A stretch of 15,698 nt of DNA from SIG710 sp045595425 (lineage in GTDB: Bacteria > Bacillota > Clostridia > Oscillospirales > CAG-272), in contig JAZOAL010000133.1 of NCBI GenBank assembly GCA_045595425.1, forward strand, positions 1-15,698, written 5' to 3'. Shown piece after piece: positions 7,048-14,661 of the stretch (within the stretch, counting starts at the first letter, position 1; the number at the start of each line of letters is the position of its first letter). Under the pieces are notes generated by a model, which did not search any database, had not been told where the DNA came from, and saw only the letters and a list, made by a program, of their open reading frames with translations. Position numbers and translations under genes: made by a program.

Positions 7048-7615
7048 TTGCCGCACCTCCCGTAAGTATTTCCGCAAGAGCCGCAGTTGCCGCGTTAACT
7101 CCCGCGGTAACTGCCTTCGAGCTTACGGTAGAGCCCGAAATTATGTCAATATTCTTTGTTGGGTCTATCAAGCCCGACTTGCCGACAAACTGTGAAAGAA
7201 AGCTGTCGTTTTCAACACGGTTTCCAAGCCCGGGGGTTTCAGAATGGGAAACCACACGGACTCCCAAAACTGCTCCCGCAGAGTCGATTCCCACCATCAT
7301 ATTTATATCTCCGCCAAATCCGGCAGGTGAAACGCTGACGCAGTAACCAAGATCATTTTTGCCTTCGCTGACTTTATACACCGCATCCACACTTTCCGGT
7401 GCACCGTCAATTGCATAGTATTCAATGCTTTCAGAACCGAAAAGAGCTACTATAGCACTTCTCTTCTCCATCTCCTCGTTCTGGGCGATCTTTTCCAGAG
7501 TGACCATATTAACAAATGAAAGTATAAGTGCGATCACAGCGCAGATTATGCAAAGCACGCCTCCGATTCGAAGGATCTCCTTCGGCTCAATTCTGTTTTC
7601 TGCGGATTTAGCCAT
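7040..7615 (-). CDS. rnfG: RnfG, covalently flavinylated subunit
   Basis: RnfG carries covalent FMN and passes electrons on the outer face of the membrane. The 191 residues have one N-terminal helix (about 17-38) and an extracytoplasmic FMN-binding domain. The flavinylation motif D157-I-I-S-G-S-T163 fits the ApbE target pattern, with Thr163 the expected FMN site. SHSETPGLG (123-131) is the other conserved signature. The ATG at 7615 is chosen because GGGAGG lies 8 bases upstream; an in-frame GTG at 7624 is nearly inside that site. It overlaps the end of rnfD by 8 bases. The ApbE flavin transferase is not in this window and must be encoded elsewhere. Confidence 0.95.
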   Translation of the reverse strand: MAKSAENRIEPKEILRIGGVLCIICAVIALILSFVNMVTLEKIAQNEEMEKRSAIVALFGSESIEYYAIDGAPESVDAVYKVSEGKNDLGYCVSVSPAGFGGDINMMVGIDSAGAVLGVRVVSHSETPGLGNRVENDSFLSQFVGKSGLIDPTKNIDIISGSTVSSKAVTAGVNAATAALAEILTGGAANE

Positions 7616-8624
7616 GCTTCGCACCTCCCTTCAGCTTACCGAACACTCTGGGCCTCGTAAATTTATCAAGGTAATAAACCAGCGTATTCATTATCAGTAT
7701 CGCAAAGGAAACGCCCTCGGGATAACCGCCGAAATATCTGATAAACACAACTATAGCACCGCATCCCGTGCCGAATATCAGTCTGCCCACGCTCGTAACG
7801 GGAGATGTCACATAGTCGGTCGCCATAAAGAACGCCGCAAGAATAAGTCCTCCTGCAAATACCTCGCTGAAAACAAAGGCAAGAACATCGTCATTTTGAG
7901 GAAATATCGCCGCAAGAATCGCAACCGTTCCGATAAAGGAGACGGGGATATGCCAAGAAATAACCTTGCGCAAAAGCAGATAGATCCCGCCGAGTATAAG
8001 AAGCACCGACGAAACCTCTCCGATAGTGCCGCCGCATTTACCCGTTACAAGATCCACCCAATTGATATCGGGCAATATTCCGCTTTTAAGAGACGCAAGC
8101 GGTGTTGCACCTGCAAGCGCATCCGCTATCTCCTCACTGCCGGCAAATATGCCGAGACGCTTGAAGGGTTCTGTGAATGTTGTCATCTCGCTTGGCCATG
8201 CAAAGAGGAACACTCTTGCCGCAAGAGCGGGGTTCATAAAGTTTTTTCCGATTCCTCCAAATAGCTGTTTAACAACAACGATCGCGAAAAACGAGCCAAC
8301 TACGGGTATCCAATAAGGAACCGTTGAAGGAAGATTAAGCCCCAGTAAAAGTCCTGTTACAGCCGCCGAAAAATCCCCGACGGTAATAGGGCGTTTTAAG
8401 AGCTTTTCAAATCCGAACTCGAAAAACACAGCCGAGCTCACAGTGAGCAATACAACGGCAAGCGCACGCAGTCCAAAGCATATAACGCCCCAAACAAGTG
8501 CAGGAATAAGCGCAATAATAACATCGATCATTATCGAATGCGTTGTATCACCGTGTCTGATATGCGGCGATGGCGAAACCGTCAAAAGCGCAGAGGAATC
8601 CACGTTTTTTACTCCATTATTCAT
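7608..8624 (-). CDS. rnfD: RnfD, flavinylated membrane subunit
   Basis: This 338-residue membrane protein of the RnfD/NqrB family has roughly ten hydrophobic segments and carries FMN. The family opening LLTVSPSPH is at about 13-21, and GKNFMNPALAARVFL (127-141) is a conserved helix. The FMN attachment motif reads D168-A-L-A-G-A-T174, with Ala where Ser or Thr is usual before Gly. Thr174 and Asp168 are retained, so flavinylation is still likely. The ATG at 8624 is about 12 bases from an AAAGGA site. A GTG at 8603 with GGAG 8 bases upstream is a credible alternative that removes seven residues. It lies 36 bases after rnfC. Confidence 0.94.
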   Translation of the reverse strand: MNNGVKNVDSSALLTVSPSPHIRHGDTTHSIMIDVIIALIPALVWGVICFGLRALAVVLLTVSSAVFFEFGFEKLLKRPITVGDFSAAVTGLLLGLNLPSTVPYWIPVVGSFFAIVVVKQLFGGIGKNFMNPALAARVFLFAWPSEMTTFTEPFKRLGIFAGSEEIADALAGATPLASLKSGILPDINWVDLVTGKCGGTIGEVSSVLLILGGIYLLLRKVISWHIPVSFIGTVAILAAIFPQNDDVLAFVFSEVFAGGLILAAFFMATDYVTSPVTSVGRLIFGTGCGAIVVFIRYFGGYPEGVSFAILIMNTLVYYLDKFTRPRVFGKLKGGAKHG

Positions 8625-8660
8625 ATATGTAAATAATCCTTTCAGATAGCATTAAGCCCG

Positions 8661-10022
8661 TTATTTCTTTTGAAGATCAGGCATGTTTGCCGCTGCTCTT
8701 GCGCTCTCTGCCGCTTTCTTTGCTCGAAGAGCACCCTTAGCAACTCTTATGTATTGCACGATCGGTACATGACCCGGGCAATTATATGTACAGGTGCCGC
8801 ACTCAACACAGCTCATGACATCATATTTTTCCGCATCCTCATTCCTTCGCTTCTGTGCAAACTGAGCAAGATAGTTTGGCATAAGATGAATGGGACAGTT
8901 TTTCACGCATCTTCCGCAGCGAATGCAGGCATAATCACTTTTCTCCTCGGGACACATATCCTCCGAGAAAACGAGAAGCGCGGAAGTCCCCTTAATTACG
9001 GGAGAATTTATATCCCACTGGGCAAAGCCCATCATGGGACCGCCGCTGATTATCTTCTTCGGCTCCTTTTTCATACCGCCGCAGAAATCTATAAGATCCT
9101 TATAAGAAGTTCCTATAGGCACGAGAACATTTTTCGGAGTTACAACACAGTCGCCTGCCACCGTTACGATCCTCTCGATAAGGGGCATACCATAGGCAAA
9201 AGCGCGATAGACCGCCGCGCAGGTCTCGGCATTAAATATAACGCATCCGACATCCGCCGGAAGCTTTCCTTGAGGTATCTCTTTTCCCGTAAGGGCGTAA
9301 ATAAGCTGACGCTCATCGCCCTGGGGATATTTTGTGCGCATTATCCGAACATTTATCATTTTGCTCGAACCGATCTTCTCCTCAAGCTTATCCACCGCAT
9401 CAAGCTTGTTGTCCTCAAGAGCAATATCGGCTTCGCGAAGGCCGAAGGCTTTGAGCAATATTTTTGTGCCGTTTATGATCTCCGCAGGGCGCTCAAGCAT
9501 CAGTCTGTGATTGGCAGTTATAAAAGGTTCACATTCGGCGCAGTTGATTATAAGCTTATCGACCTTTCCGATGGCAGACTGTATCTTTGCATATGTAGGG
9601 AATGTTGCACCTCCCATACCGGAAATTCCCGCCTTGCGCACCGCTTCTATTATCTCCTCTGAGGTGGTCTCGGTCAGCTTCTTTTCACAGGGCTTTATGT
9701 CGGGAGAAAGCTCATACTGCCCATCATTTTCAATAACAACCGTTTGAACAGGCTGAGCCTGCGCATTATTATAGGATGTTATAGCCTTTACTGTCCCTGA
9801 AACGCTTGAATGAACAGGACATCCGAGCCCCCCGGAAACCTCTCCGATAACCTGGCCGCGAAGGACTCTGTCTCCAACCTTAACGGTCGGCTTGCAATGG
9901 GCACCGATATGCTGGGACATAGGGATAGATATTTCAGCAGGTGCTTCCATTTTTTGTATAGGTGAATTTTGGGTATTTTTGTATTCGGTAACATGGCTAC
10001 CGCCTTTAAAGGTATACGTCAA
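8661..10022 (-). CDS. rnfC: RnfC, NADH-binding iron-sulfur subunit (TTG start)
   Basis: RnfC is the peripheral subunit that transfers electrons to NAD+ (reversibly), related to NuoF. Residues 1-110 hold the FKGG opening and a barrel-sandwich domain. GISGMGGATFPT (132-143) is the Gly-rich FMN/NADH-binding loop, and an SLBB region follows near 285-320. Two 4Fe-4S motifs are at C366/C369/C372/C376 and C405/C408/C411/C415. The 453 residues are a normal length for clostridial RnfC. The first codon is TTG: an in-frame TGA lies just upstream, no ATG occurs before Met25, and the family normally starts a few residues before FKGG. A GAGAG lies about 10 bases upstream. It is the first gene of the operon. 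Confidence 0.94.
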   Translation of the reverse strand: MTYTFKGGSHVTEYKNTQNSPIQKMEAPAEISIPMSQHIGAHCKPTVKVGDRVLRGQVIGEVSGGLGCPVHSSVSGTVKAITSYNNAQAQPVQTVVIENDGQYELSPDIKPCEKKLTETTSEEIIEAVRKAGISGMGGATFPTYAKIQSAIGKVDKLIINCAECEPFITANHRLMLERPAEIINGTKILLKAFGLREADIALEDNKLDAVDKLEEKIGSSKMINVRIMRTKYPQGDERQLIYALTGKEIPQGKLPADVGCVIFNAETCAAVYRAFAYGMPLIERIVTVAGDCVVTPKNVLVPIGTSYKDLIDFCGGMKKEPKKIISGGPMMGFAQWDINSPVIKGTSALLVFSEDMCPEEKSDYACIRCGRCVKNCPIHLMPNYLAQFAQKRRNEDAEKYDVMSCVECGTCTYNCPGHVPIVQYIRVAKGALRAKKAAESARAAANMPDLQKK

Positions 10023-10071
10023 AAATCATCAACTCTCTTTCATCATTAACAATTATTCATTCTACCCTTAT

Positions 10072-10100
10072 ATTTTAACTTATTTTTTAGAAAATCGCAA
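10072..10100 (-). promoter_or_regulatory. Promoter of the rnf operon
   Basis: On the minus strand TTGCGA (10100-10095), a 17-base spacer and TAAAAT (10077-10072) fit a sigma-A promoter about 50 bases before the rnfC start codon. It is divergent from the tRNA promoter across an AT-rich stretch of about 90 bases. Confidence 0.55.
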
Positions 10101-10190
10101 TAGGATGAATGAAATTTGCGTAAATTTACAAAAATAATATTGCTTTTTACTATAAATAAATAATTTTTTGACAATTTTTAAAAAATGGAC

Positions 10191-10219
10191 TTGACAAATT
10201 TCAACTTTCATGATATAAT
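10191..10219 (+). promoter_or_regulatory. Consensus sigma-A promoter of the tRNA operon
   Basis: TTGACA (10191-10196), 17 bases, then TATAAT (10214-10219) match consensus at all twelve positions. A TG one base before the -10 adds the extended element. Such a promoter is expected for constitutive stable-RNA expression. The first tRNA begins about 30 bases downstream. Confidence 0.88.
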
Positions 10220-10249
10220 ATCACACGTTGCCAATGGTAACAGGAAAAT

Positions 10250-10326
10250 GGCGGAGTAGCTCAGTTGGCTAGAGCAATCGGTTCATACCCGATAGGTCAT
10301 GGGTTCAAGTCCAATCTCCGCTACCA
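10250..10326 (+). tRNA. tRNA-Met (CAT)
   Basis: A full 77-base cloverleaf with encoded CCA. The acceptor stem is GGCGGAG/CTCCGCT (one G-T pair), the D stem GCTC/GAGC, and the anticodon stem ATCGG/CCGAT around TTCATAC, giving anticodon CAT. The layout matches elongator tRNA-Met. A lysidine-modified tRNA-Ile(CAT) cannot be excluded but fits less well. The T stem ATGGG/CCAAT has a G-A mismatch at its third pair; the rest is normal. Confidence 0.92.
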
Positions 10327-10329
10327 TAT

Positions 10330-10404
10330 GGCCCGTTGGTCAAGCGGTTAAGACACGGCCCTTTCACGGCTGTAACATGGGTTCGATTCCCGTACGGGTC
10401 ACCA
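10330..10404 (+). tRNA. tRNA-Glu (TTC)
   Basis: A 75-base cloverleaf with encoded CCA. The acceptor stem is GGCCCGT/ACGGGTC, the D stem GTC/GAC, the anticodon stem CGGCC/GGCTG around CTTTCAC (anticodon TTC), and the T stem ATGGG/CCCGT around TTCGATT. Three bases separate it from tRNA-Met, so both are cut from one transcript. Its 3' end faces the accessory cassette that follows. Confidence 0.96.
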
Positions 10405-10410
10405 AACGTA

Positions 10411-10459
10411 ACAAATCCGAACTATTTCGTAAATCGAAATTGGTTCGGATTTGTTTTTT
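10411..10459 (+). terminator. Terminator of the tRNA operon
   Basis: ACAAATCCGAAC (10411-10422) pairs perfectly with GTTCGGATTTGT (10443-10454). Inside the loop ATTTCG/CGAAAT adds a second stem, and a run of six T follows. It lies 6 bases after tRNA-Glu. Confidence 0.88.
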
Positions 10460-10489
10460 ACTATAATTATTCGAATTAATACTTAAAGA

Positions 10490-10534
10490 CACCGCCGAGA
10501 GCGACTAAACGGTTACTCTCGACGGTGATTTTTT
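10490..10534. terminator. Hairpin terminator downstream of hamB
   Basis: CACCGCCGAGAG (10490-10501) and CTCTCGACGGTG (10516-10527) form a 12-base stem with one C-A mismatch and a 14-base loop. The + strand side ends in ATTTTTT; the minus-strand side has only TCTTTAAG. It follows the hamB stop by about 25 bases and probably serves that leftward transcript, though its T run is stronger for rightward transcription. The 10460-10552 gap holds nothing else. Confidence 0.6.
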
Positions 10535-10552
10535 AATTCTTCATCACGCAAA

Positions 10553-13500
10553 CTAATTGTCCCTGATTAGATAATCCACTCTATCTTTGAAATATTCCGG
10601 GTAATCGTCAAGAATATCCAAAACTAAAGTATCACAAAACTGAATCAAGCGAATTATTGTATCCGGCTCAACATTATCATTACCCAATATAGATGTGATC
10701 TTTTGAGCTAAAATCCGATCATAAAATACTTTTTCACAAATAGAAATTGCCGTTTGAGTAGGCACTCCATATTTGATTTTCTTTTGCAATATAGACAATG
10801 TTTTACGTGGATCCACTACATCGTCCTCGTTTGCCTCATCATCTGTATCAGGTTCTTGTATTACAACCAAATCCGAAATGTTTCCAACGAAGAAATTCAA
10901 CTCATAAGAAATAACTTTATTACACAAATCATCAATATCAGAAACATCACATTTTGTCTCTTGACTGATCTCTAACGGAGTTTTTCCTGCTATCCACAGT
11001 TTGCATATTTGCTCAAATTCGTTAGGGCATTTTTTGATTAATGTTATTTCTTTGAAAAAGCTTAATATTAAATCAAGCAATTCTTCCTCTGTATGAAATA
11101 CGTTAGTCAAATCCTTCTCGGCTATCCAATTCTCAATTTTCACAGATTGTTCAATGCCCGACATAGCGAATGAATAATTTTTCAATCTTTCGCGTGAATG
11201 ATTGCTTAGTTTTTCGCCTATTTTTTCAAACATTCTCTCAAGTAATCCCTTTTCCTCATCTGTAGCCAACGCATACGCGAGAGTTTGTTGACATATAGAT
11301 GTCACCTCTATCTGCGAATCCTCTTCCAAGGTGGAGATGACCATACACAGATAGTTTTCAATATGCGCTATAATTTCTTGCCGTAATAAAATGGAGTAGA
11401 AAATGTTGTTGTTTATTCTATCGGAATGTTTTTGCAAATAGAGAGTGTTGATTTCATTTGCCAAATTAACAAAGCAATTGGGTTCATTATAGTGGGCAAT
11501 AATATACTCTGCAATTTGATCCCCAGACAATGTCGACTCATAATCTATCTCTAAGTCCTTAACAACAGAAAGGATGGAGCTACTACATGGTTCTGAATTT
11601 TTAGCATCAAACAATTTAATGCAATCATTCCAAACGTGCCACCCTCTATAAGAATTTTGACCGTCATATATTCTCGGATCAGTAATAATGACACTTCCTT
11701 CTGTAAATATGCCTGAACGAGCGGTTCGTCCAATCAAATTTTGAAAATTTCGAGCCTTAATTATTTCTTGTCCAGTTCTAATGCTTGTGATTAACAAGTA
11801 CTTAATGGGAATGTTTACTCCTTGTGCCAACGTTGAAGTGCAAACAACGCAGGAAATATGACCTTTTTTAAGTGCATATTCAACAGCAAGCTTCACACCG
11901 TTAGGAATGTTGGATGAATGAGGCAAGATACCCAGTTCGCAAGTTTGAGAATAATAATGCTCTTCACCATAATACTCGGAAATATGTTTTTTCAGTTTTT
12001 CAAGTTCCTCTTCATTTGCTAATGACTTGATATTGCTTAAATCAAGATTTCTATTACGAAGTTCTAATATCCGATTAAATGCTGTTTTGATTGAAGATTG
12101 TCTTCCCATATAGATGGCTACACCACCGTTATGACAGAGTTTTATGGTATTATATAAGGCCACATCTACTGAGGCACTTGGCAGATTAAAATTCGGGAAA
12201 TATCTAATATTCCGTTCACCTTTTAATTTACCTAACGGGATTGTTTGTAATACTCTGGGAATATAAAAATCTTCTTTTTGAGAGTTATTAGAATAAAAAT
12301 ATATATCACTTTTAGACGATGAAAAACCAATGGATTTGGGCGTAGAGGTGATTTGCGGATTTGACGCTAATACGCCTCCGCCCGAAAATAACCATTCTTG
12401 GATTTGATCTGCATTCGGAAGTACCGCAGATAGCAAAACAAATTGCTGATCTTCGCGAATATTTTCACGTATATGTGTTACCAACAATTCGTACGTAGCT
12501 CCTCTACCGCCATCGTCAAACATATGTCCTTCATCAAACACAAACAAATCTATAGAATCCAAAAAATCTGCTTGATGATGCAAAACATAACTCAACTTTT
12601 CAGGCGTACATATCAATATTTGTTTTTCTTCCTCTTCAAAAGAGAACAAAAAATCTGCTTGTAACACATCTGAAAATTGATTTATGTTCACCTCTTGTCC
12701 AAAAGCATGTGACATATCTGATGTTATCTCGTTACATAAAGCACGTAGAGGTGCAACTATGACTGCAGTAGTTGCTCTTTCTGACAAAAATGCAGAACGA
12801 AGTATCAATTCAATACTTTTGGTTTTGCCAACACCCGTAGGTAGCTGAACAATAGAATTTTCTCCTTTCAAAACACCTTTTTCAGCAATAAGGCGTTGCG
12901 CAGGCCATAGCATTTTAATTGATGATTTGCTGGATAAATACGAACTCCAAGAATCTATAGACAAATCAGTATAACGAGGCAACAATTCCCACGCAGAATT
13001 GTCAAGGGCGATATAAATAACCGCAATTAAAATATCCACATAGAAAACTTCATCGCTATCTTTTTCATAGTACACAATGCTTCGCAATTGGGATAATTCC
13101 TTTTTTAACCGTTCTGCGTCACGGCCTTTATCAAAGCATTCTGAAAAAGCATTTTTGATATTATTATAAATATCGTTATTGCGAATATACGGCAATCGCT
13201 TTCCCAATAGAAGATACCCTAAAATATTCAAGAGTAGCTGCTGGGGAGAATTGATTTCTGTTTTAACTGCGGTGTATGCTTTTTGAGCTAACACCTTAGA
13301 ACTACCAAAGTCATTTGCAAAAAAGTATGCCGAAGCACCAGAAAGCAAAAAGTCAAAATTATAAACTTCTCGATCTTTAGAATTAACTGCCGCATCGTAA
13401 TATTGAGCACTTGCAACTAAAAGCGGGCTAAGTTCAGTCATCTCTTGAAAATCATTCGCTACAATACATTCTGCATATCGTGATAAAACATAAGTAGTCG

Positions 13501-13627
13501 GATATGAAAGTTCATTTGAATTATGTGTGAAACGAGGGTATTGGTCAATGGGTGTATCATACTCAACCAATTTAGCCTTTGCTTTTTGGTATTTTAACAT
13601 TAGTTCTGATTTATTACCAAAAATCAT
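10553..13627 (-). CDS. hamB: HamB, superfamily 2 helicase of a Hachiman antiphage system
   Basis: This 1024-residue helicase pairs with HamA; in studied Hachiman systems HamB is the DNA-sensing helicase that controls the HamA nuclease. Residues 1-240 are a helical, family-specific N-terminal region. Helicase motifs follow in order: WPAQ (241-244), Walker A PTGVGKT (263-269), APLRAL (292-297), motif II D365-E-G-H368, motif III SAVLPN (400-405), motif V TSTLAQGVNIP (597-607) and motif VI QNLIGRTARSG (629-639). This arrangement resembles Ski2-like helicases. The roughly 380-residue C-terminal part has no motif I recognise, apart from an acidic linker near 946-960. The ATG overlaps the hamA stop as ATGA, with GAGG about 8 bases upstream inside hamA. 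Base composition is visibly more AT-rich than rnf. All helicase motifs look intact. Confidence 0.88.
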   Translation of the reverse strand: MIFGNKSELMLKYQKAKAKLVEYDTPIDQYPRFTHNSNELSYPTTYVLSRYAECIVANDFQEMTELSPLLVASAQYYDAAVNSKDREVYNFDFLLSGASAYFFANDFGSSKVLAQKAYTAVKTEINSPQQLLLNILGYLLLGKRLPYIRNNDIYNNIKNAFSECFDKGRDAERLKKELSQLRSIVYYEKDSDEVFYVDILIAVIYIALDNSAWELLPRYTDLSIDSWSSYLSSKSSIKMLWPAQRLIAEKGVLKGENSIVQLPTGVGKTKSIELILRSAFLSERATTAVIVAPLRALCNEITSDMSHAFGQEVNINQFSDVLQADFLFSFEEEEKQILICTPEKLSYVLHHQADFLDSIDLFVFDEGHMFDDGGRGATYELLVTHIRENIREDQQFVLLSAVLPNADQIQEWLFSGGGVLASNPQITSTPKSIGFSSSKSDIYFYSNNSQKEDFYIPRVLQTIPLGKLKGERNIRYFPNFNLPSASVDVALYNTIKLCHNGGVAIYMGRQSSIKTAFNRILELRNRNLDLSNIKSLANEEELEKLKKHISEYYGEEHYYSQTCELGILPHSSNIPNGVKLAVEYALKKGHISCVVCTSTLAQGVNIPIKYLLITSIRTGQEIIKARNFQNLIGRTARSGIFTEGSVIITDPRIYDGQNSYRGWHVWNDCIKLFDAKNSEPCSSSILSVVKDLEIDYESTLSGDQIAEYIIAHYNEPNCFVNLANEINTLYLQKHSDRINNNIFYSILLRQEIIAHIENYLCMVISTLEEDSQIEVTSICQQTLAYALATDEEKGLLERMFEKIGEKLSNHSRERLKNYSFAMSGIEQSVKIENWIAEKDLTNVFHTEEELLDLILSFFKEITLIKKCPNEFEQICKLWIAGKTPLEISQETKCDVSDIDDLCNKVISYELNFFVGNISDLVVIQEPDTDDEANEDDVVDPRKTLSILQKKIKYGVPTQTAISICEKVFYDRILAQKITSILGNDNVEPDTIIRLIQFCDTLVLDILDDYPEYFKDRVDYLIRDN

Positions 13628-14430
13628 TTTTTACACCTCTCATAAATGTTATGGGCCAACTCCATCAGTTTCTTGCCATGAATGTAGAAGATTTTTTGCC
13701 CACTTCTGATTTCCAAATCTTCGCCTAATACATCTAACACGATTATATCGTCCGCTGTTTCTCGGCTACTAACGGCTGCTGCAGCAAAAGATAATTTATA
13801 GTTGTTATCCGGCTTCAACAAAAATCTTTTTACCTCATTAGATTCCTCAATTGATCCCAACTCTCGGAGACGTTTTCTACAGTAATCAATTGATCTTGCA
13901 AGTCTATGATCATCTTTTTGGGAATCTTTGATAGCGCTTTTTATTGGATCGTATGTATCGCTCGATAGTACAGCTTTAACTTCCGCTGCAATTAGCTCAT
14001 CCTTTTCATTTGGAGATTTATCACCATTATAAAATTTATAAGCAATAACATCTGTTCCTTGTTGTGAGTTAGCCTTTCCTGACCTGTTTTTCATTTTATA
14101 TCTTGGAACAGAATAGTTGAAAACAAATTCTAACAAATCTGCTACTAATATTTCTGTAATATCTCCAGATCGAGCGGTAGGTCCAAATTCATCGTTTCTT
14201 TGCGGAATTACATATTCAGTCAAATACTGTTCTACAGACATCCCATTCACATAGGCATCATCTGTCAATTGCTCATCGTCAATATAGTTTCTCCGTATAT
14301 GCAATGCCCAATTTTCTAAAACAGAGTCCTCAATCGAGTAATCTAATTTATAACAAGTTAATGGAACCGAATTCTTTATAACTTTGCCTTTTTCTTCTAC
14401 GAGCCAATCAATATATAATGGTCTTTGCAT
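13624..14430 (-). CDS. hamA: HamA, DUF1837 nuclease of a Hachiman antiphage system
   Basis: This 268-residue protein fits HamA (DUF1837), the effector nuclease of Hachiman. A PD-(D/E)XK-like core is visible: an acidic helix GDITEILVADLLE (89-101, with E93 and E101), then G125-T-D127 at the start of a strand, then the E150-V-K152 signature in IAAEVKAV. The segment between (KNRSGKANSQQG) is basic and may touch DNA. The start has an AAAGGA site 8 bases upstream. It is followed by hamB with a 4-base overlap, the usual Hachiman order, so the two proteins should be made together. The assignment rests on motif pattern, size and neighbour, without a profile search. A generic restriction-like nuclease is the main alternative. 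Confidence 0.85.
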   Translation of the reverse strand: MQRPLYIDWLVEEKGKVIKNSVPLTCYKLDYSIEDSVLENWALHIRRNYIDDEQLTDDAYVNGMSVEQYLTEYVIPQRNDEFGPTARSGDITEILVADLLEFVFNYSVPRYKMKNRSGKANSQQGTDVIAYKFYNGDKSPNEKDELIAAEVKAVLSSDTYDPIKSAIKDSQKDDHRLARSIDYCRKRLRELGSIEESNEVKRFLLKPDNNYKLSFAAAAVSSRETADDIIVLDVLGEDLEIRSGQKIFYIHGKKLMELAHNIYERCKK

Positions 14431-14462
14431 ATTTGAGTTCCTTTCTTCTGCTTAAGTATAAA

Positions 14463-14648
14463 TCAATCTTCCGCTTGTCCGCTGTTCACCCACTCGTCGA
14501 TTTCGGAAACTTTAAACTTCCAGTTCTTCCCGATCTTATGGGCAGGCATATTCTTTGTTGCAATCCAGCGCAGAGCGGTATCTCGGCTAATGCCGAGATA
14601 TTTGCATATCTCCGGCATGGAGTAATAGCGATCCGTTATTTCTGACAT
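14463..14648 (-). CDS. Small excisionase-like helix-turn-helix protein
   Basis: This 61-residue protein is one winged helix-turn-helix domain of the Xis/MerR-like (helix_turn_helix_17) type. The helices run SMPEICKYLGIS (10-21) and RDTALRWIATK (22-32). A wing follows (PAHKIGKNWKF), and the ending V-S-E-I-D-E-W-V is typical of this class. A GGAG site lies 9 bases before the ATG. It sits 13 bases after the 185-residue gene and 32 bases before hamA, in the same direction, so it is part of the operon. Similar small proteins occur next to restriction and defence genes as well as integrases. Here a role as transcriptional regulator of the operon is more likely than excision, since no integrase is visible, but this is inference. 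Confidence 0.8.
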   Translation of the reverse strand: MSEITDRYYSMPEICKYLGISRDTALRWIATKNMPAHKIGKNWKFKVSEIDEWVNSGQAED

Positions 14649-14661
14649 TTTGACATTCTCC

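Noticed and set aside
7425..9662. Long rightward open frames opposite rnfG, rnfD and rnfC
   Set aside because: They are antisense shadows of strongly conserved Rnf coding sequence, with unnatural Cys/His/Arg-rich composition.
14463..14648. True phage-type excisionase partner of an integrase
   Set aside because: No integrase or recombinase frame is visible. The operon position points to a regulator, although the fold is the same.
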